DNA of 64,000 nucleotides from Pyrenopolyporus hunteri (GCA_902806595.1 CADCXC010000004.1:2046001-2110000); one strand, 5' to 3'. Shown: positions 21,332 through 34,360, numbered from the stretch's first letter. The notes: generated by a model not told the origin, from the letters alone. Numbers and translations: made by a program.

Positions 21332-22298
21332 TCAGTCCAACGCGCTGGTGACGTTGGTGAACTCGCCCTTCTCCAGCTTCGTCTTCCAGAATATCGGGTT
21401 CGTGTCGTTGAAGCCGTGCTTGACCCAACCCTCCTCCTTGACGTGGTATAGGTTGATGTAACCACCGGAGTACGCGTCGCGGTGGGTAGCGGCCAGGATG
21501 CTTCGGCGGCCCAGCTCCAGGGCGTCCTCCTCGCTCAGGTCGTAGCGGTACTCGGCGTCGAGGACGCCGTAGGCGAAGGTCTGGCCGGAGCCGACGCAGA
21601 ACAGGTTGCCGGCGAGGCGGGTGCCGTCGGAGTCGATGTAGTACAGGGCGGGGCCCTCCTCCTTGGTGACGCCGGCGCACATGGTGCCCATGGACAGGCC
21701 CATGCCCTTGTACTGGTAGACGAGGTTGGCGAGGATCTTGGAGGCCGCGGCGACGCTGATGCGCCGCTTGTGGCGCAGCTCGTGCAGGCGGCACTGCATC
21801 CCCAGCCAGGCGAGCCAGTACTGGCAGTCGGCGGCGCCGCCGGCCATGGTGCCCAGCAGGCAGTTGTTGATCTCGATCACCTTCTTCACCGTCTGCGAGG
21901 CGATCCAGTTGCCGGCCGTGGCCCGGGAGTCCGTCGCCACGATGATGCCGCCCTGGAACCGGAAGGCGAGCGTGGTCGTGCCGTGGGCAATCTTAATGGG
22001 GCAGTCGGGGTTCGAACGGTCGTCCGTTGCTGCGCGGAGCCATGCCGAGGGCTGTAATTTTGGGGTTGGTGATCGGTTAGCTTTGCTGCTCTTCTTTCCT
22101 TCTGCCGCTCCTCATATCTGTCTTGAACGGGGGGGGAGGCATTCATATGTGGTTACTTACTTGAGCCACGGGAGGCATGGCGAACTTGAGGGATAGACTG
22201 GGGCTCATGTCGTTCTGTAGGTCTTCCTGTTGGTCCTCTGCGTACGTCTCATTGTGCAGCGCAGCCGGCCGGCTGTACCTGGCCACGAGTGTGTCCAT
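21332..22298 (-). CDS. pre2: 20S proteasome subunit beta-5 (chymotrypsin-like activity)
   Basis: Catalytic beta-5 subunit of the 20S proteasome core, present in cytosol and nucleus. Two exons on the minus strand, 22298-22161 and 22051-21332, joined in phase 0 through a GTAAGT donor and an ACAG acceptor, give a 285-residue precursor. The 70-residue propeptide ends IAHG and is autocatalytically removed, exposing TTTLAF with the nucleophile Thr1 (residue 71). Asp17 and Lys33 of the mature chain are present (VATDSRATAG and QTVKK). The segment CLLGTMAGGAADCQYW and later GSGQTFAYG and YRYDLSEEDALELGRRSI are standard for beta-5. The mature length of about 215 residues is normal. Conserved and intact. 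Confidence 0.97.
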
Positions 22299-23194
22299 AG
22301 CTTAAGTCTAGGGGGGAGAGTCGACGCAGGAAGGGAGATGAAACCAAGAGGGAGAAAAGGTCAAACGGCTGCTGTGTTGTTCTAAGTAGACGAATATGTA
22401 GAGGGCATAGAGGTAGAAATGGTGATTGACGTCTTGGTCGGAGCTCAAGGCAGCTGGTCTCGCGCGTCGTCCATGGTACCTAGGTACAAGTATTCTACGT
22501 GGTCCAAGCTCCACATGTACTTGTGTACATGCACGTACATATCTGTATACCTACCGTAGGTACATTGTATTAGGTAAGGCGGTACCCATTCCATTACATA
22601 AGCGACGTGGGCCATTTCTCAAATCCTCTGGACTTTCGACTTCCAACTGTTCTTCCATTATTATACGCATGAATATCTAAGCATCGCAATGTGCTGCCGA
22701 AATCATTCCAAATATCGAGATGCTTCTGAATAAGTGTTTCGCTGTTATGAAAATCGAGTCTCTCTTATCAAGACCCGATCTACATACTATGAGCCTGGAC
22801 AAGTCAAGCAGGCTTATCTTGCATACCTAATTTCAGAACTTCACTATCCCAAGATGTTGAGGTTGGAACTCTTCAAAGAATAATATCAAGACACGGCCCT
22901 ATTCACTACAACTCAATACCGGTTTCAGCTATATACTTGTAAAAAAAAGGAAGGGACGGCCGTGCGGATGAAATAATGGAATATATGAATGTCTATGTAA
23001 GCCAGGCATAGATTGCCTGTCGTCTTTATACAGCGTTTCGTGGCCACGTTATGGGATACGGCACACCACTTACGTTCAGGTTTTCTTCGCCTCGACCAGG
23101 TTGTACTACGGTGGGTTATTCCGAATCTAGTATCCTAACCCCCTACCCGCCGTTCCCCCAGTCGTCATACTTGGTTTCTCACTCACTTCCCACT
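22299..23194. other. Spacer between the pre2 promoter and the FLC gene 3' end
   Basis: Contains the promoter of pre2 and, further right, the 3' untranslated region of the FLC gene. An AGGT/ACCT-type element with CCTAGG sits at about 22478-22490. No coding region recognised. Confidence 0.55.
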
Positions 23195-25490
23195 CTAATA
23201 CGCACTTGGTAACTGGTAATCCTGACCTCTCGAAGGTGCGCTACCTGTCAGCGACCTGCTATTCGGGGCGTTTAGCGGAGAATATGCGTTAGTAGGTTCA
23301 ACCGTGACGCCCATATACTGCTCAGGCGAAGCCGAGCGGTCGTCGAGAGGTTTCTTGAAGTCGGATACAGCATTGGTGTAGGTAATCGTGATGTGAGTCT
23401 CGTTGGTCTTAGTGCGACCCAGGAGTAGCGAGTTGCGTGCGTCCAGAGGAGTCAAATCGTCCAAATCGCGCCGCATTTTCTCTGCGGTGTTTGTTAGAAT
23501 ACTGACCTAGGTTTTACGTGTCGGGGAAAACACATGTTTCGAAACTTACCCATCTCCTTTCGGCGCTTACGGTGCGGGTTCTGCTCACAGCAAGCCACGA
23601 CCGCGTTCCATGCGATGAGAATCGCGAGAGCCCCTGCTAAAGTTGATTGCAAGGCGATCAGAACGACGCCAGCAACGGTCTGTGTGCTCTGGGCGATGCC
23701 AAATTCCTCTACAAAGATGAAAACGCACACGACTGAAAGGAGGCGGACCGATTGGATCGCGATGTTGATAACATTGCCAGATTTCCGCTCGAACGGCTTG
23801 CTCCAGACCAGCAGGCCCAACATTGCCCCTTCGACAAACAGCAGGCAGATCGTCTGCGCCATGCCGTTGCCATCCGTAGCGGCAAGGACGCAGCCCTTGG
23901 TAAACATGTAGAGGATGACCGGAACAAAGATCCACCAGTAATCCTTCTTGTACGACTCGTAGAAGAGGGAATATTTGATCCACATCTTCTTATCATCGTA
24001 CAAGCTCGACGTGTCCCCTTCGGTGTTTTTAAGCCTCTGCGCTACAGTCCAGATCCTCCAGGAGAAAAAGGCTAGGACACCTGAAATGATGAGAAGCGTA
24101 ACGGCAGCGAGCATCTGCGCGGCCCAAGAATCGCCGTGTGTGAATTGGAACACGCAGTATAAGACCCAGATACTGTAAATAACCAGAATGAGGGACGTGA
24201 TAGTGCGAGCAATCGACCTCCAGTAATGCTTGCGGAAGCCGGTCAGGGATTCGGGAAAGCTGGCGTACAGGGACCAGGCCTCAAGAATAACCTTCACCAG
24301 CAAGATACCGACGACGATGACGGCGATGACGATGGCGACAATTAACAAGACGGTCATGAAGGTATTGGCCCGGGGTACAGACAATTGCTGAACGTAGCCC
24401 TCGATGCCCGAGACGGCTGCGCGAATGGACTCGGTGCCTGTCGGTGTGACTCCATCGGTGGTCGTTGCACCCGCCGAGGCTTCGATCTCGCGAATAGCCA
24501 GGCGAGCAACACTTTCCACAGCACGACCGAAGAGACTCTTCGGCTTCGAGGACGAACCATCAGAGTAGACGAGGGTAGCATTCTGAAGGAACTCGACGCT
24601 GTTGTTAGTCAAATTTCCACCCGTCATCGCTCGAAAGTTATCGATGGATATTTGCATTTGCGTCCACGGGATGAGGCCCGTCGAGAAGCCGAAGTTCCTT
24701 GAGAAGCTACGGTAGACCGGCGGTAGTTGAACAGACATCATGCCGTTCATCGCGAAACCTTGGAAAACGCCGAATACCTCTCCGAAACTTGGGCTGATGG
24801 TGGCTGCACCTCCCGCACCACCGGCCGCGCCAGCTCCTCCGGAGAACGCCGTGCCAATTGCTCCGGCGCTGCCCACTAATAAAGCTGCTCCAGCCACGCC
24901 GGCAGCGATATAGGAGACCGCAGGTATATGAGCCGTCTTGCCGTTCGTTACTTGCGCTTGTATACAGCCTACATCTCTATCATCGTCTATAGACTTGAGG
25001 TGTAGTGTTGCCTCCGCCACAATATCGGGTATCTGAAAGGCGACGGCAGGTATTGCGCTAGCATACTGCGCGGGTATTATCTGAGTCCCCTTTGCGACGA
25101 AGGGCCCCGACGGAGCTGTTTTTCTGTCAGCAAGTCAACTCGTAGGGAGGGGCGGCAGCGAATGGACGGACCAGGGCATAGCTCCTCGATGAACGTCGTC
25201 TCGTGGCAAGGGTTGAAGCTATTCGTGTAAATATCCTGGCCATATGCTGTCACGGAGAGAGTGGCCGTTACATTCTGTTGCTTGTCGCTTGTGCCAGCCA
25301 CATCGAAGATTATAAGCTTGTCGGCGTTGTTGTAAGAAATGTTCACCCTTCCGACCCGAATACTGCTCTCCGCCTCGCAGTTGTTGAATCCGTTTGTCAC
25401 TAACAAATCGTCGCTCAGGACTCCCCTGGCAAATGCTGCCACCCATATCGCTGCCCATCCGATACTCCACCTCGAATTTGATAATGCCAT
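23195..25490 (-). CDS. FLC/TRP-like membrane protein (ML-like lipid-binding domain plus TRP-like domain)
   Basis: Fungal family that includes yeast Flc1-3 (haem/FAD and calcium transport at the ER and Golgi) and Pkd2-type channels. Exons on the minus strand, 25490-25168, 25123-23550 and 23481-23195, give 727 residues. The first 25 residues are a signal peptide (WAAIWVAAFARGVLS). An ML-like luminal domain with paired cysteines (FNNCEAESS, NPCHETTF, ELCPGP) runs to about 180. A Gly/Ala-rich hydrophobic hairpin follows, then a cluster of membrane helices (for example TVLLIVAIVIAVIVVGILLV and SLILVIYSIWVLYCVFQF). The cytosolic tail has the conserved segment KRRKEM-EKMRRDLDDLTPLD spanning the second intron. 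The first intron is only 44 bases and has a GTCCAT donor; it is needed to remove a stop and join the ML domain. The natural substrate cannot be read from sequence. Confidence 0.88.
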
Positions 25491-28400
25491 GTTGATGGGA
25501 TGCTGTCTATGTCGTCGAACGAGTGTGAAATCGTGAATCCACCGGGAGGTGGCACCGTTCGTTATCTATTTGGGTATATTTCCTGGGTGCGTTCCGCAAC
25601 TGGGAAAAAGAAAATCAATCGCTATATGTCGCCTGATATATCACGCCTTTGATGCCCCTTCCGCTAAAGACTATTAAAAAGTTGTATGTCGTGTAAATTG
25701 ATCCGCGCCGAATAAGAATAGTTCGTCCGGTGAATACGGTCGCCGGTGATTTCTTGGATATATGATCGCCTCGAAAGCTTAAAGTACGGGTATAGAACCC
25801 GTACAGGACAGAAAAAATACGATGCCAAAGGAGGGTCTCGCTTGTATAAAAAAAAACACGAGAAGAGAAGATAGCCAAGGGTCAACCTATGGGAAGAATA
25901 GAAAATGGCAACAAGTTGCCCTCCAGAGAGAGGGGGGAAGAACAGGTAGTTAGCAGGACCCAGGACCGTCCCTAGTTTATGGTAAACCGGAGGCCTGGGG
26001 CGCGCGTTAACAATGACTGCAGTGTTGACGATAGTATGTGAGAGATGGTCGACGTCGGCGCATATATGAAACGGGTCTTGACTGGAGTAGTAAACGAGTG
26101 TGGGAGAAGAATCACTAAGAGACGACTATGATAGAAGCAGGAAAGAGTGATAAGGCGCCGAAAAGGAAAGACTGAAGGTCGAAGCCGTTGGTTGGTGAGG
26201 AAGCTAAGATCAGAAAGATGCAACTCGTCTATGGCCCCTGACGAGATCTCTGTGCTTGGGGAGAAGAGGCGGCTGTTAGCTTGCATAACCCCCCTGCTAT
26301 CGTGAATATTCGAGGCCATCAACCCCAGTCTCTGCACCCCTGCCGGCACCATCGTCGTGGAGCCCAGTCTAAAAGGTGTGACAGGGGCCTAGGGAGAGCT
26401 AGGTCGAGATAATCCACATGAAACCGGTCTCCTTGGCAGATCATTGGGCGTCCGGCAAGCTCCATGACCGACCGGACCAAGTTTGGGGGCAAATGGGCCA
26501 GCCATCATGGTATTTTCGAAACATGGCGAGAACAGTTGGTAGATGAGTTGCACCGTCCCAAACGACTACATACCATATCTTCCCAGTAGCGGGAGTAGCT
26601 GCAGTAGCCTTTTGCCACGCAAACAGGCGTCTGCTTGCTCGAGAATGTAACTTGAACCCGAACTAAATGTTCACAGATAAAACGCTAACGGAACGAGAAC
26701 ATGCACAAGTTTAAAAGGCCATGGAACGCAGGCATGATTTATCGGGAGGGGCTCATTCAACTCGACCCAGAATAAAGCAATTCCAGTTTGAGATTAAGGT
26801 AGGAATCTGGTTGGCCGGAAAAGAAAAGGGAAGGGAGGAAATTAAATCATTGGTCGGAAATTGTTAAGTGATCTCCAGAATTGCTCGTGAGAAAAGACGA
26901 ACCTCCCAGGGGGACCCTCCCGTGGCAAGGGGGTCACCCTTCCAACCCGGCTTCTACGCAGAATTCTAAGCCACATTCAAAACAGGAGTTATCAGTAGAT
27001 CAGGGCTCAATACGATGCCTCGGAAAGAGAACGCGTACAGTACAACAGGAGAGGCGGAAAGGCTTCATCCATGGTTTCTTCGTCCCGTCTTTTCTTTTTT
27101 ATTTTATGCGGCATGGACGCGACGAGATCTTCGATCGCGTGTTACTTTCTTCCTTAATTCCACGACTATCGACCTTAGGATCTTCATATACATAATGCAT
27201 GCATGTCTATGCGGTGCATTATGGGTTCATCTCATTATTGACCCTGGCGATCTAATATAATGACGAACGGCCCACCCTAGATATTGGCAGCCCTGGGCAT
27301 ACATATACACATACCTCATACGAGTTCCATGAAGGTTGTATAAATTAATGCCATACACGCATAAGTAGGTAGGTCTGTAAGGACCATTAACCCGCGTGCC
27401 GTGTGGCATAATAGATGCTCAGCGATGGCATTCAGAACTCTATCGGATTGGTTTACTCCCGTTCTTCACATTCAACATTGATCCCGCCTATTATACATTA
27501 GAATTATTCCAAATAATTCACCGGCAGATATGCTCAATCAGCCCTTCCATAGCCTTACCAGCGCTCGCCGTGCGGAGAGTCGAGACGGCCTTCTGTGAAA
27601 CAGCGCTGTTAGTGGACCACTAGACCAAATTAAGCTGCCGCGGCCATTCGACCAGACCACCGGGGATCACCCCAAAAAGCCGTGATATGAAGGCCGATCG
27701 GGGAAAGACAGTTTCCACACGGTAATAAAAGGATAACCCCACAAAGTTGATCACCACTGTTTGACTAGCACTTTAAGCTTCTTGGGGATTGCGTATAATT
27801 ATAATTATATTACGAGTTAACATAGGCAGATACCTATTTATGGATATGGCAGACTAATCTTATATCTGGCCTACTACCTAGTTAGAACAACGCTTTCGAA
27901 AGCTGTAAAGTTTCATCGTGTTCATAGTGTAGGTAGGAAAGGGAGAGTCAAAATAGTTCTCAAGATGAACCGGGAGACATACCTCGTAATTTCGTACGTA
28001 GCATAACTCGGATAAAAACTGATACGCTAGGTACCCGGCTATGAAATCGATGACGACGGTTCATAAGAGAGACGATCCGCGCGTCTGAATAAATCAGAGG
28101 CCTCCACTCCGAACCGAGGCTTCCAAGCATTTGTTACCTGCGTCTCAAAGTTGTCAATAATATTGAGGACGCGGACCAATACGTGCGAAACTCGAGTAAA
28201 ATGTCTATTGATAAAAGTCTAGGAGAAAGCAGGCCAGACCACCCCGATCCCAATGACTCGTAAAAGAAACCGAGTTTTCCATCAAGTCAGATAATTGTGT
28301 GCATCCCCGTTGCTGTCATGCTTCGAGAGTTCGTCAATAGGCCGTCCATATTCCCCACTCAATATTCATAAATCTTTTCAGCGAATAAGCAAGCCCTATT

Positions 28401-28753
28401 TGAAGGAGAAGGAAAGCCCAATCAACAAGATGTGGTCCGCCGGCATGAAAAATAACATAAAATGGCTGGTAATCGGGCAGTGAGAAAAAAAACGTATAGT
28501 CCAGCGATAGTCCGGAGTCTGAAAACGAAATATACAAAATCTGCCTTAAAAAAACGCCGTGGTATATTGCGAGTCTCTTATAAACTTTCTAAACAAAGTA
28601 GCCTCGGGGACACGTGGTATAGGATGAACCCGGTGATCCCGCAAACTCCAACACGGGGGTATCCGTCATAAGGGGGAATCGCAAAAGTAGGTAAAATTGC
28701 AAAAATGGAAATAACAGATTCGTCGTTCACGAATTGTAGAAATTACCATGGCC
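25491..28753. other. Spacer between the FLC gene start and the C2H2 gene end
   Basis: About 3.3 kb with no supported gene. It includes the FLC promoter and leader (25491 to perhaps 26400) and the 3' region of the C2H2 gene. A 126-codon open frame on the minus strand (25972-26352) has no recognisable domain and is likely leader sequence or chance. No tRNA or repeat cluster stands out. Confidence 0.5.
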
Positions 28754-31700
28754 TTAGTGAGGCGAGTGGTTGTAAGGCGAAATAGAGCCGGGGTGGCTGG
28801 CGGTATACTGCTCGACGGACTGCATATTAGCAGTCGAGAGATCGTCATAGCATACCAGAGATCCAGCGCTGTCCCGGATCCCTAGTAGGTTCGGCTCGAA
28901 CTGGGGGAACGGCTCCAGGCCGTCTTGCTGCGGTTGCAAATTCATGTACGCGTTCCCGGACGGGGCGTAGGACGATCCTGTGGTGACGGGGAGCGCGTGG
29001 TACTGAGGTTGAGGGGGTTGAGAGGGGTTATAGGTCGACGCCAACATCGCATTGGACCTCTGGTTGGGGGCCATCTCAATATACGGTTGTGCCATCTGAT
29101 GCTGGCCATAATAGGGATTCTGCAGGGGCATCGGAGCTAGACCGTAATTGAGATGGCTCTGGGTATACTCCATCGCCACTGGGTTTGGCGTCGTGCTTAC
29201 GCTATGTGGGCTGAAAGATGAGGGTTCCTGCTTCACCGGGGAAAAGCTTGGACGTGAATGGTCCTGCACCGGGCTGATGGCCGTATCCGCATCAAGTTCC
29301 TTCCTAGCGACAACGTCGAGGACGGGGAGGCTGAGGTGCTCCATGTGCTTTGCTAGGTGGACGGTAAGTTTCTTCCAGGTCGGAAACGTCTTCCGACAGA
29401 ATCGGCAAGGCTCATCGGATGGCTTGGCTGCTGTCTCGACGTGGCATTGTTCTACTTTCAGCAACGTACAGTCGGTGCCGCCAGCTTTCTTAATAGCAGC
29501 CTTTGTCTTAACCTTCGGCTCCGCGTACTTGTGCTCGCGGACTAGATGCTGTAAGAAGTTGTCACGTCTATAGCAGATATGTCGGCAATCGTCAACGTCG
29601 CACGTCCACCATTCCAGGTGACGATGACCCTCATTTTCATGCCGGACCCAATCAGCCTTCCTCTTAAACATCTTCGGATCACGGCATTTCTCCCAGGTGC
29701 ACGTAAAAGGCTGGACGTCTTCATGGACGTGCTTGGTCCAGTCCGAAGGTTTCTGAAACTTCTTATTCACGAAGCACAGCTGGCACTCGAACTCTGCCGG
29801 GAGAGACGTGGTCGGGGGCATAGGAATACCCGGCGGGAAACTTTCGGGATTAATGCCGCCTTCTAGAGGTGTGGTATCACCATCGGATGATTCCGGTTGA
29901 GCCGATAGAGGATCAAAGCCTCGCTCGATGCCTCTGCCATCTAGGAGAACAGCAGATCCTCCAAGAGCAGGGCACAGGCTTCCACAGGGGCAATTCCGTT
30001 GCCTAACCTGATTCAGATGCTTGACTTTGGCGCTCTGCAGTTGTTTATAACGTGTGACCATTTGAAGGGCAATGCGGTCAACCAACCACCCGTTCTCGCT
30101 CTGGAGCAGAGGATTCTGATACAACACATGTTCCTTGAACCCCGCAATGGTTGGCTCTATGAGTTTATGTCCGTTTGGCTCCGTCTTTATGTCCACGTCG
30201 TCGAATCCCTCGTCGTCGTCTTCATCATCATCATCCTGTTCTACCGCCGGTTGAGTCCTCGCAAGTGAAGCAACCGGCGGACCTCCTTGCTTTTTCAACA
30301 TGCCAATCAAATTTGGATGTGAAAGAGCCTCCGACCGGGAACCTCTCGGGAGCTCGGTCTTGCTCCTCGGCCTTCTAAGTGCGTTCTTAACGGGTGGTAC
30401 GCCAAGCGACCCAAAGGGGCTCTTCGGCGATGTTATCGATGTCGCGCTAATTGAGCCGCTCCGAGCGTGGGTGGTACCGATCGAAGCGACGTTAGTGGCG
30501 ATTCCTACCAACGCATTATTTATATTAGGGGTAGATTTCTTGGTGATTCCCCAGCTAGAGGTACGCGAGGGCGGCGCCAAGGTATCTTTGGATTCCCGGC
30601 GTTCACGATCTTCAAGTTCTTCTGGAAGCACTTCGCTGGCGTTGCTCCCTTTACGTTTCAGGATCTGGCTAGCGCTGGGCTTCCGCACAAGGCCGGGGAT
30701 CCTCTTAATGAAGCTTGGCCGACGGCTGTGGCTGCTAATCGACAGTTTCTTAAAGAAACTGCCGCTGACAATCCCTTCCGTGTCCAAGATGCTAGGAAAG
30801 CTCCGCCGGCGAGTCCCCCAGGTGGCAGCTCTCGAGACAATGGACTCGTTGTCCTGACATTGCCTGGTAAACCTTTCGATGGCAGCCTGTGACGTCGCTG
30901 GTTGGTAACGGGAGCCCGACTGGATAGCATGTAGGCTCGGCCCATCTCCCCAGGTGGGGAGTTGTCGCATTATCTCAAAGTCGGTCTCCGTGATGGGTGC
31001 ACCCGGTCCATCCACATTGTAGTATGTCCGGCCGGGGATATACTTGTTCTCGGTCGTATTTCCAAGAGGGATCTCCCCAGGAGGTATATTGTCGTCCTCA
31101 GTATGTTGTCTCCCGCCGAGTGCGTTTGAAGAGCCACTCGAGCCACCGGGCAAATCATTCGAGCTGGCGGTCGACCGGAAGACCCACTCGGAGACTTCCT
31201 TGTTCTTCTCATCGCGATCTCTCCGAGCAGCTTGCTGATTGAGGCTTGGTACTTCCTCAGAAGGGCGGTCTCCTGGAGCAAGGCCTCGGTATCCTCTAGT
31301 AGTATGCGGCAACCAATTACCGTGCGCATCCCGCAATATGGTTTCCAGGCCGTCATAGATTGGTTCGCCAGCCAAATCACCGGCTAAGCTATGTGAAGCG
31401 TGCGTGGTCCGAGTGTCTTCGGCGCCCGCAGTAAAAGACCTCTCGACACCCTGTATTGGAGCGTCCTCATCCCGATTCCACATGGAAACGGTGACGCGGG
31501 GGCTTTGGGTTGCCATAGCAAGCGTAGTCGGCGCAAGGTTGTCGTCGCTTGAAAAACTACCGCCGTTGGTGTCAGGCGTTAACTGAAGCGGGGGCCGAGT
31601 TCGATTTGTGAGAGTCTGAAATTCGGCGGAAGCATCCAAGCCAGCACTAGCCGCTATACTACCGCCGAACGTCGCAGTTGCAGGTATTGCAGGCGTTTGA

Positions 31701-32140
31701 TGAGGGCTCAGCGGATACCTAGCTTCTCTAGCATCTTTAACACCACCGTCTGGGTTTAGTGTTTGGTCGCCGATGGAGCGCTGTATGTTGTCAAACCCTT
31801 CGAGAAATTGAGGCAATACAGTCTCGACGTTATCGAAGTCGATCCCAAGGAAGGGGTCGCCAATGTCGCTACTGAAGTCACTTGACGGGTAGATATCGGC
31901 TGTGGAGACGGAGTCCGCGGGGGTGTTGAGATTGGTCGTGGGGGAAGCTGAGTTGCTTTGAAGGTTAGAGGAATACGGTGACAGCAGGTGAGACTCGACA
32001 GGCGTGACGGGAAACTTCTGGTTATGAGCGTAGTTGTAGTTGTGGTGGATGTCGCGGTGGGTTTGTTGCGTGCGGTCCTTTAGGTGATCGCGAAGGTCGA
32101 GCGACGCAGGCGAGACCGTGTATCCCGGGCTCATGGTCAT
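28754..32140 (-). CDS. Large C2H2 zinc-finger transcription regulator
   Basis: Single-exon frame of 1128 residues, a likely nuclear DNA-binding regulator. The N-terminal 650 residues are low-complexity, Ser/Pro/Asn-rich and presumably disordered, with a short acidic-hydrophobic segment (FLGIDFDNVETVLPQFLEGF, about residues 91-110) that could be an activation region. A very acidic run (DDDDEDDDEGFDD) lies near 632. The finger block is at about 780-930: CQLC followed by a C2H2-like unit with HVHE; CTWEKC with HENEGH; CDVDDCRHIC with HLVREH; and CRFCRKTFPTWKKLTVHLAKH. This finger arrangement is seen in many uncharacterised ascomycete regulators. The C-terminus is Gln/Pro/Tyr-rich. No intron is needed. 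Targets unknown. Confidence 0.88.
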   Translation of the reverse strand: MTMSPGYTVSPASLDLRDHLKDRTQQTHRDIHHNYNYAHNQKFPVTPVESHLLSPYSSNLQSNSASPTTNLNTPADSVSTADIYPSSDFSSDIGDPFLGIDFDNVETVLPQFLEGFDNIQRSIGDQTLNPDGGVKDAREARYPLSPHQTPAIPATATFGGSIAASAGLDASAEFQTLTNRTRPPLQLTPDTNGGSFSSDDNLAPTTLAMATQSPRVTVSMWNRDEDAPIQGVERSFTAGAEDTRTTHASHSLAGDLAGEPIYDGLETILRDAHGNWLPHTTRGYRGLAPGDRPSEEVPSLNQQAARRDRDEKNKEVSEWVFRSTASSNDLPGGSSGSSNALGGRQHTEDDNIPPGEIPLGNTTENKYIPGRTYYNVDGPGAPITETDFEIMRQLPTWGDGPSLHAIQSGSRYQPATSQAAIERFTRQCQDNESIVSRAATWGTRRRSFPSILDTEGIVSGSFFKKLSISSHSRRPSFIKRIPGLVRKPSASQILKRKGSNASEVLPEELEDRERRESKDTLAPPSRTSSWGITKKSTPNINNALVGIATNVASIGTTHARSGSISATSITSPKSPFGSLGVPPVKNALRRPRSKTELPRGSRSEALSHPNLIGMLKKQGGPPVASLARTQPAVEQDDDDEDDDEGFDDVDIKTEPNGHKLIEPTIAGFKEHVLYQNPLLQSENGWLVDRIALQMVTRYKQLQSAKVKHLNQVRQRNCPCGSLCPALGGSAVLLDGRGIERGFDPLSAQPESSDGDTTPLEGGINPESFPPGIPMPPTTSLPAEFECQLCFVNKKFQKPSDWTKHVHEDVQPFTCTWEKCRDPKMFKRKADWVRHENEGHRHLEWWTCDVDDCRHICYRRDNFLQHLVREHKYAEPKVKTKAAIKKAGGTDCTLLKVEQCHVETAAKPSDEPCRFCRKTFPTWKKLTVHLAKHMEHLSLPVLDVVARKELDADTAISPVQDHSRPSFSPVKQEPSSFSPHSVSTTPNPVAMEYTQSHLNYGLAPMPLQNPYYGQHQMAQPYIEMAPNQRSNAMLASTYNPSQPPQPQYHALPVTTGSSYAPSGNAYMNLQPQQDGLEPFPQFEPNLLGIRDSAGSLVCYDDLSTANMQSVEQYTASHPGSISPYNHSPH

Positions 32141-34360
32141 GGTTGGGATAGGCGGGCACCTCGGGGTTAGTACCTAGGGTATATATTAAATCCCCATATA
32201 GCACAGAATTCGCACAGCTCTCGAAAGATGTATTTAGAGAGAGACCATGTTATGTTTCCTTCTATACCACGGGCAGCGGCGCGACGGTTAGAGAAATGGG
32301 CCGAGCCAGAGCCTCGCGATTCGGATGCGACCCTTATCTTTCCTTACGGATCAATCCTCTTTTGGATTATTCCACGAGGTGAATGGCAATATGCAATATG
32401 GGCGTGAGATGTGATACTGGAAATAGTAGACCCGGACCTCGATTGATGATCAAGAATCAAGAGAGACTTGGGTCAGAAAGCAAAGGAGGATCAGGTAAGT
32501 CGTGGGTTACAATAGCTTTTTTGGGGGGGTTAAGTCGGTACCCCGATGCTGCGGCGGCGCTTAACGGGAGTGGAGTTGAGCAGAAACTGGCGCCAAAATG
32601 GAAATACCCCCAGCCCTAGCGCGACCCTGTCTCTCTGTCTGGGACAATTCTGATCGAAACCTGTGCCAGAGGATTGCAATGGGGCCGTGCTGACGTACAG
32701 GGAAGATGACGGAACTGACGATTGAAGGCCCGGGAAGCTTGTCTTTCTGTGAACAAGGGGGTGGAACGGAGAAGGAGTAGGGAAGTTGAAAGGTGGAAGA
32801 ACTGAGGTGACCTGAAGCCCTGAGATGGGCGGTACACTTTGATCTATGTTGTATTGTGCGTAGGTAGGCAAGTGAGTTGCTAAGAGGACAAGGCAACCTC
32901 CGCTGAAATCGATACATCGATGGTAGGGCTCGCGCACCACTCCAGCACGGCTCCCCTGTCCCTTGCAAAAGTGTCTTGAGCCATTTGATTGGATCACCGT
33001 CCATCTCTCCGCCATCGCCAGACTAGCGAGGCGTTCTATCCGTGAGAGAACAGGGGTTGTAAGGCATACTTCGCTTCCTTCTCAGCCCCGAAGAAATCCA
33101 GGGCACCCCCACTTGTGAGCCCACCATATGGTATATCCTCGACCCAAGAAGAGACCTATAAGGCATTCCTGGATGACTGACATGTACTAAGTAAGGCTCG
33201 CTGGAAGCCAAAATGATGACATTTGCTGACCCATTCCGCAGCAGCCAATCCACCCATACGGCGATGCTCTGCGGCAGTAGTTAAGACACACCGAGATCTA
33301 AAACCGACCATTTGCTTCGAGACCGCAGACGACATGTATCGGCTTTTTCACAACACGGGTAGTAGGCACGTTTAGAAAGGGAGGGTCGAATTAAGACATT
33401 GTTTCTCATCTCGCTACTGCAGTCACATCGCAGATTTTCTTTAGAAAGATCGAGAATCTGATCTCCTGTAACTACTGTCTCGATCACCCTCATCGGGAGA
33501 GACAAGAGTCGACAAATGATACCGTAGCACAAGCCGATGAAATGGCCCGCCAATTGCTAGCCGAAGCAAAAAGACCCGTACCTTTGATTAGATAGGTACT
33601 GGCTGGTTAATAGTACTTCGTCCAGCCTACTAGGAGGTAGTCGTGGTAGTATCGACGTATGTTGTATATAGGCGGGTAGGTATACTTTCGTTTCGGCTTT
33701 GCTCCATTTATATCCTTTCAACTCAGGTATTCCTAATGTAGTAAGAAGGAATAGAAGGGTCGGGTCGGGTTTCCCTTCATTAGCTATTTCGTAATAAACA
33801 CGTAGTTAAAATGTGCCACATGTAAGTATCCAAAGTCTACAGATATGCGTGATCATACATATTAGTGCAGGCATCGGTTCCTACCTTGATAACTTGCAGT
33901 GGTGGGGGAACCCGTGGCGATCCGTCAAGCGCGGCGCGCACAGCCATGACTGCGGCGACGGCACAGCTAGAAAGAATCGAGAGTGTGCCGGCACATAGGT
34001 AGGTAGGTAGGCAACAGGGGATCAGAAAGGTACACAAAATACATGTAGGTGATCGGGACACCATTCCGCAATATGTAAAATCCCATGTGGCGAACACCAT
34101 AAAAGCAAACAGCAGGTAAGCAATAGCGGTCGATCGAAAGTCTTCGAGTGACGGGAGCTGGGACGTGGCCTGCGTCAAGAAACAGAGACGTAACTGTTCG
34201 TCCGTTTCGGCGGGGATTGCATATACCTAACCTACCAGCCCACCTACGAGGTATGTAGGTAGCTACCATCTGCGACAGAAGTAGGCGTAGAAATAGGTAA
34301 GTAGTGGTAATGGAAAAATAACGGGACAGGCCGCTACGTCAGACATGGCTGTGTTCCAGC

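Noticed and set aside
21482..22057. Long plus-strand frames antisense to pre2
   Set aside because: They are shadows of the GC-rich proteasome coding sequence; the minus-strand frame has all catalytic residues.
25972..26352. 126-codon minus-strand open frame upstream of the FLC gene
   Set aside because: Ser/Leu-rich composition, no domain and a position consistent with a leader or promoter.
32530..33015. 161-codon minus-strand open frame upstream of the C2H2 gene
   Set aside because: Composition (Ser, Pro, Phe) follows a pyrimidine-rich leader; two other frames are open over the same bases, which points to bias rather than coding.
33837..34178. 113-codon minus-strand frame with a hydrophobic stretch
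   Set aside because: No recognised family, contains AGGT/ACCT repeat sequence in frame and lacks clear splice or promoter context.
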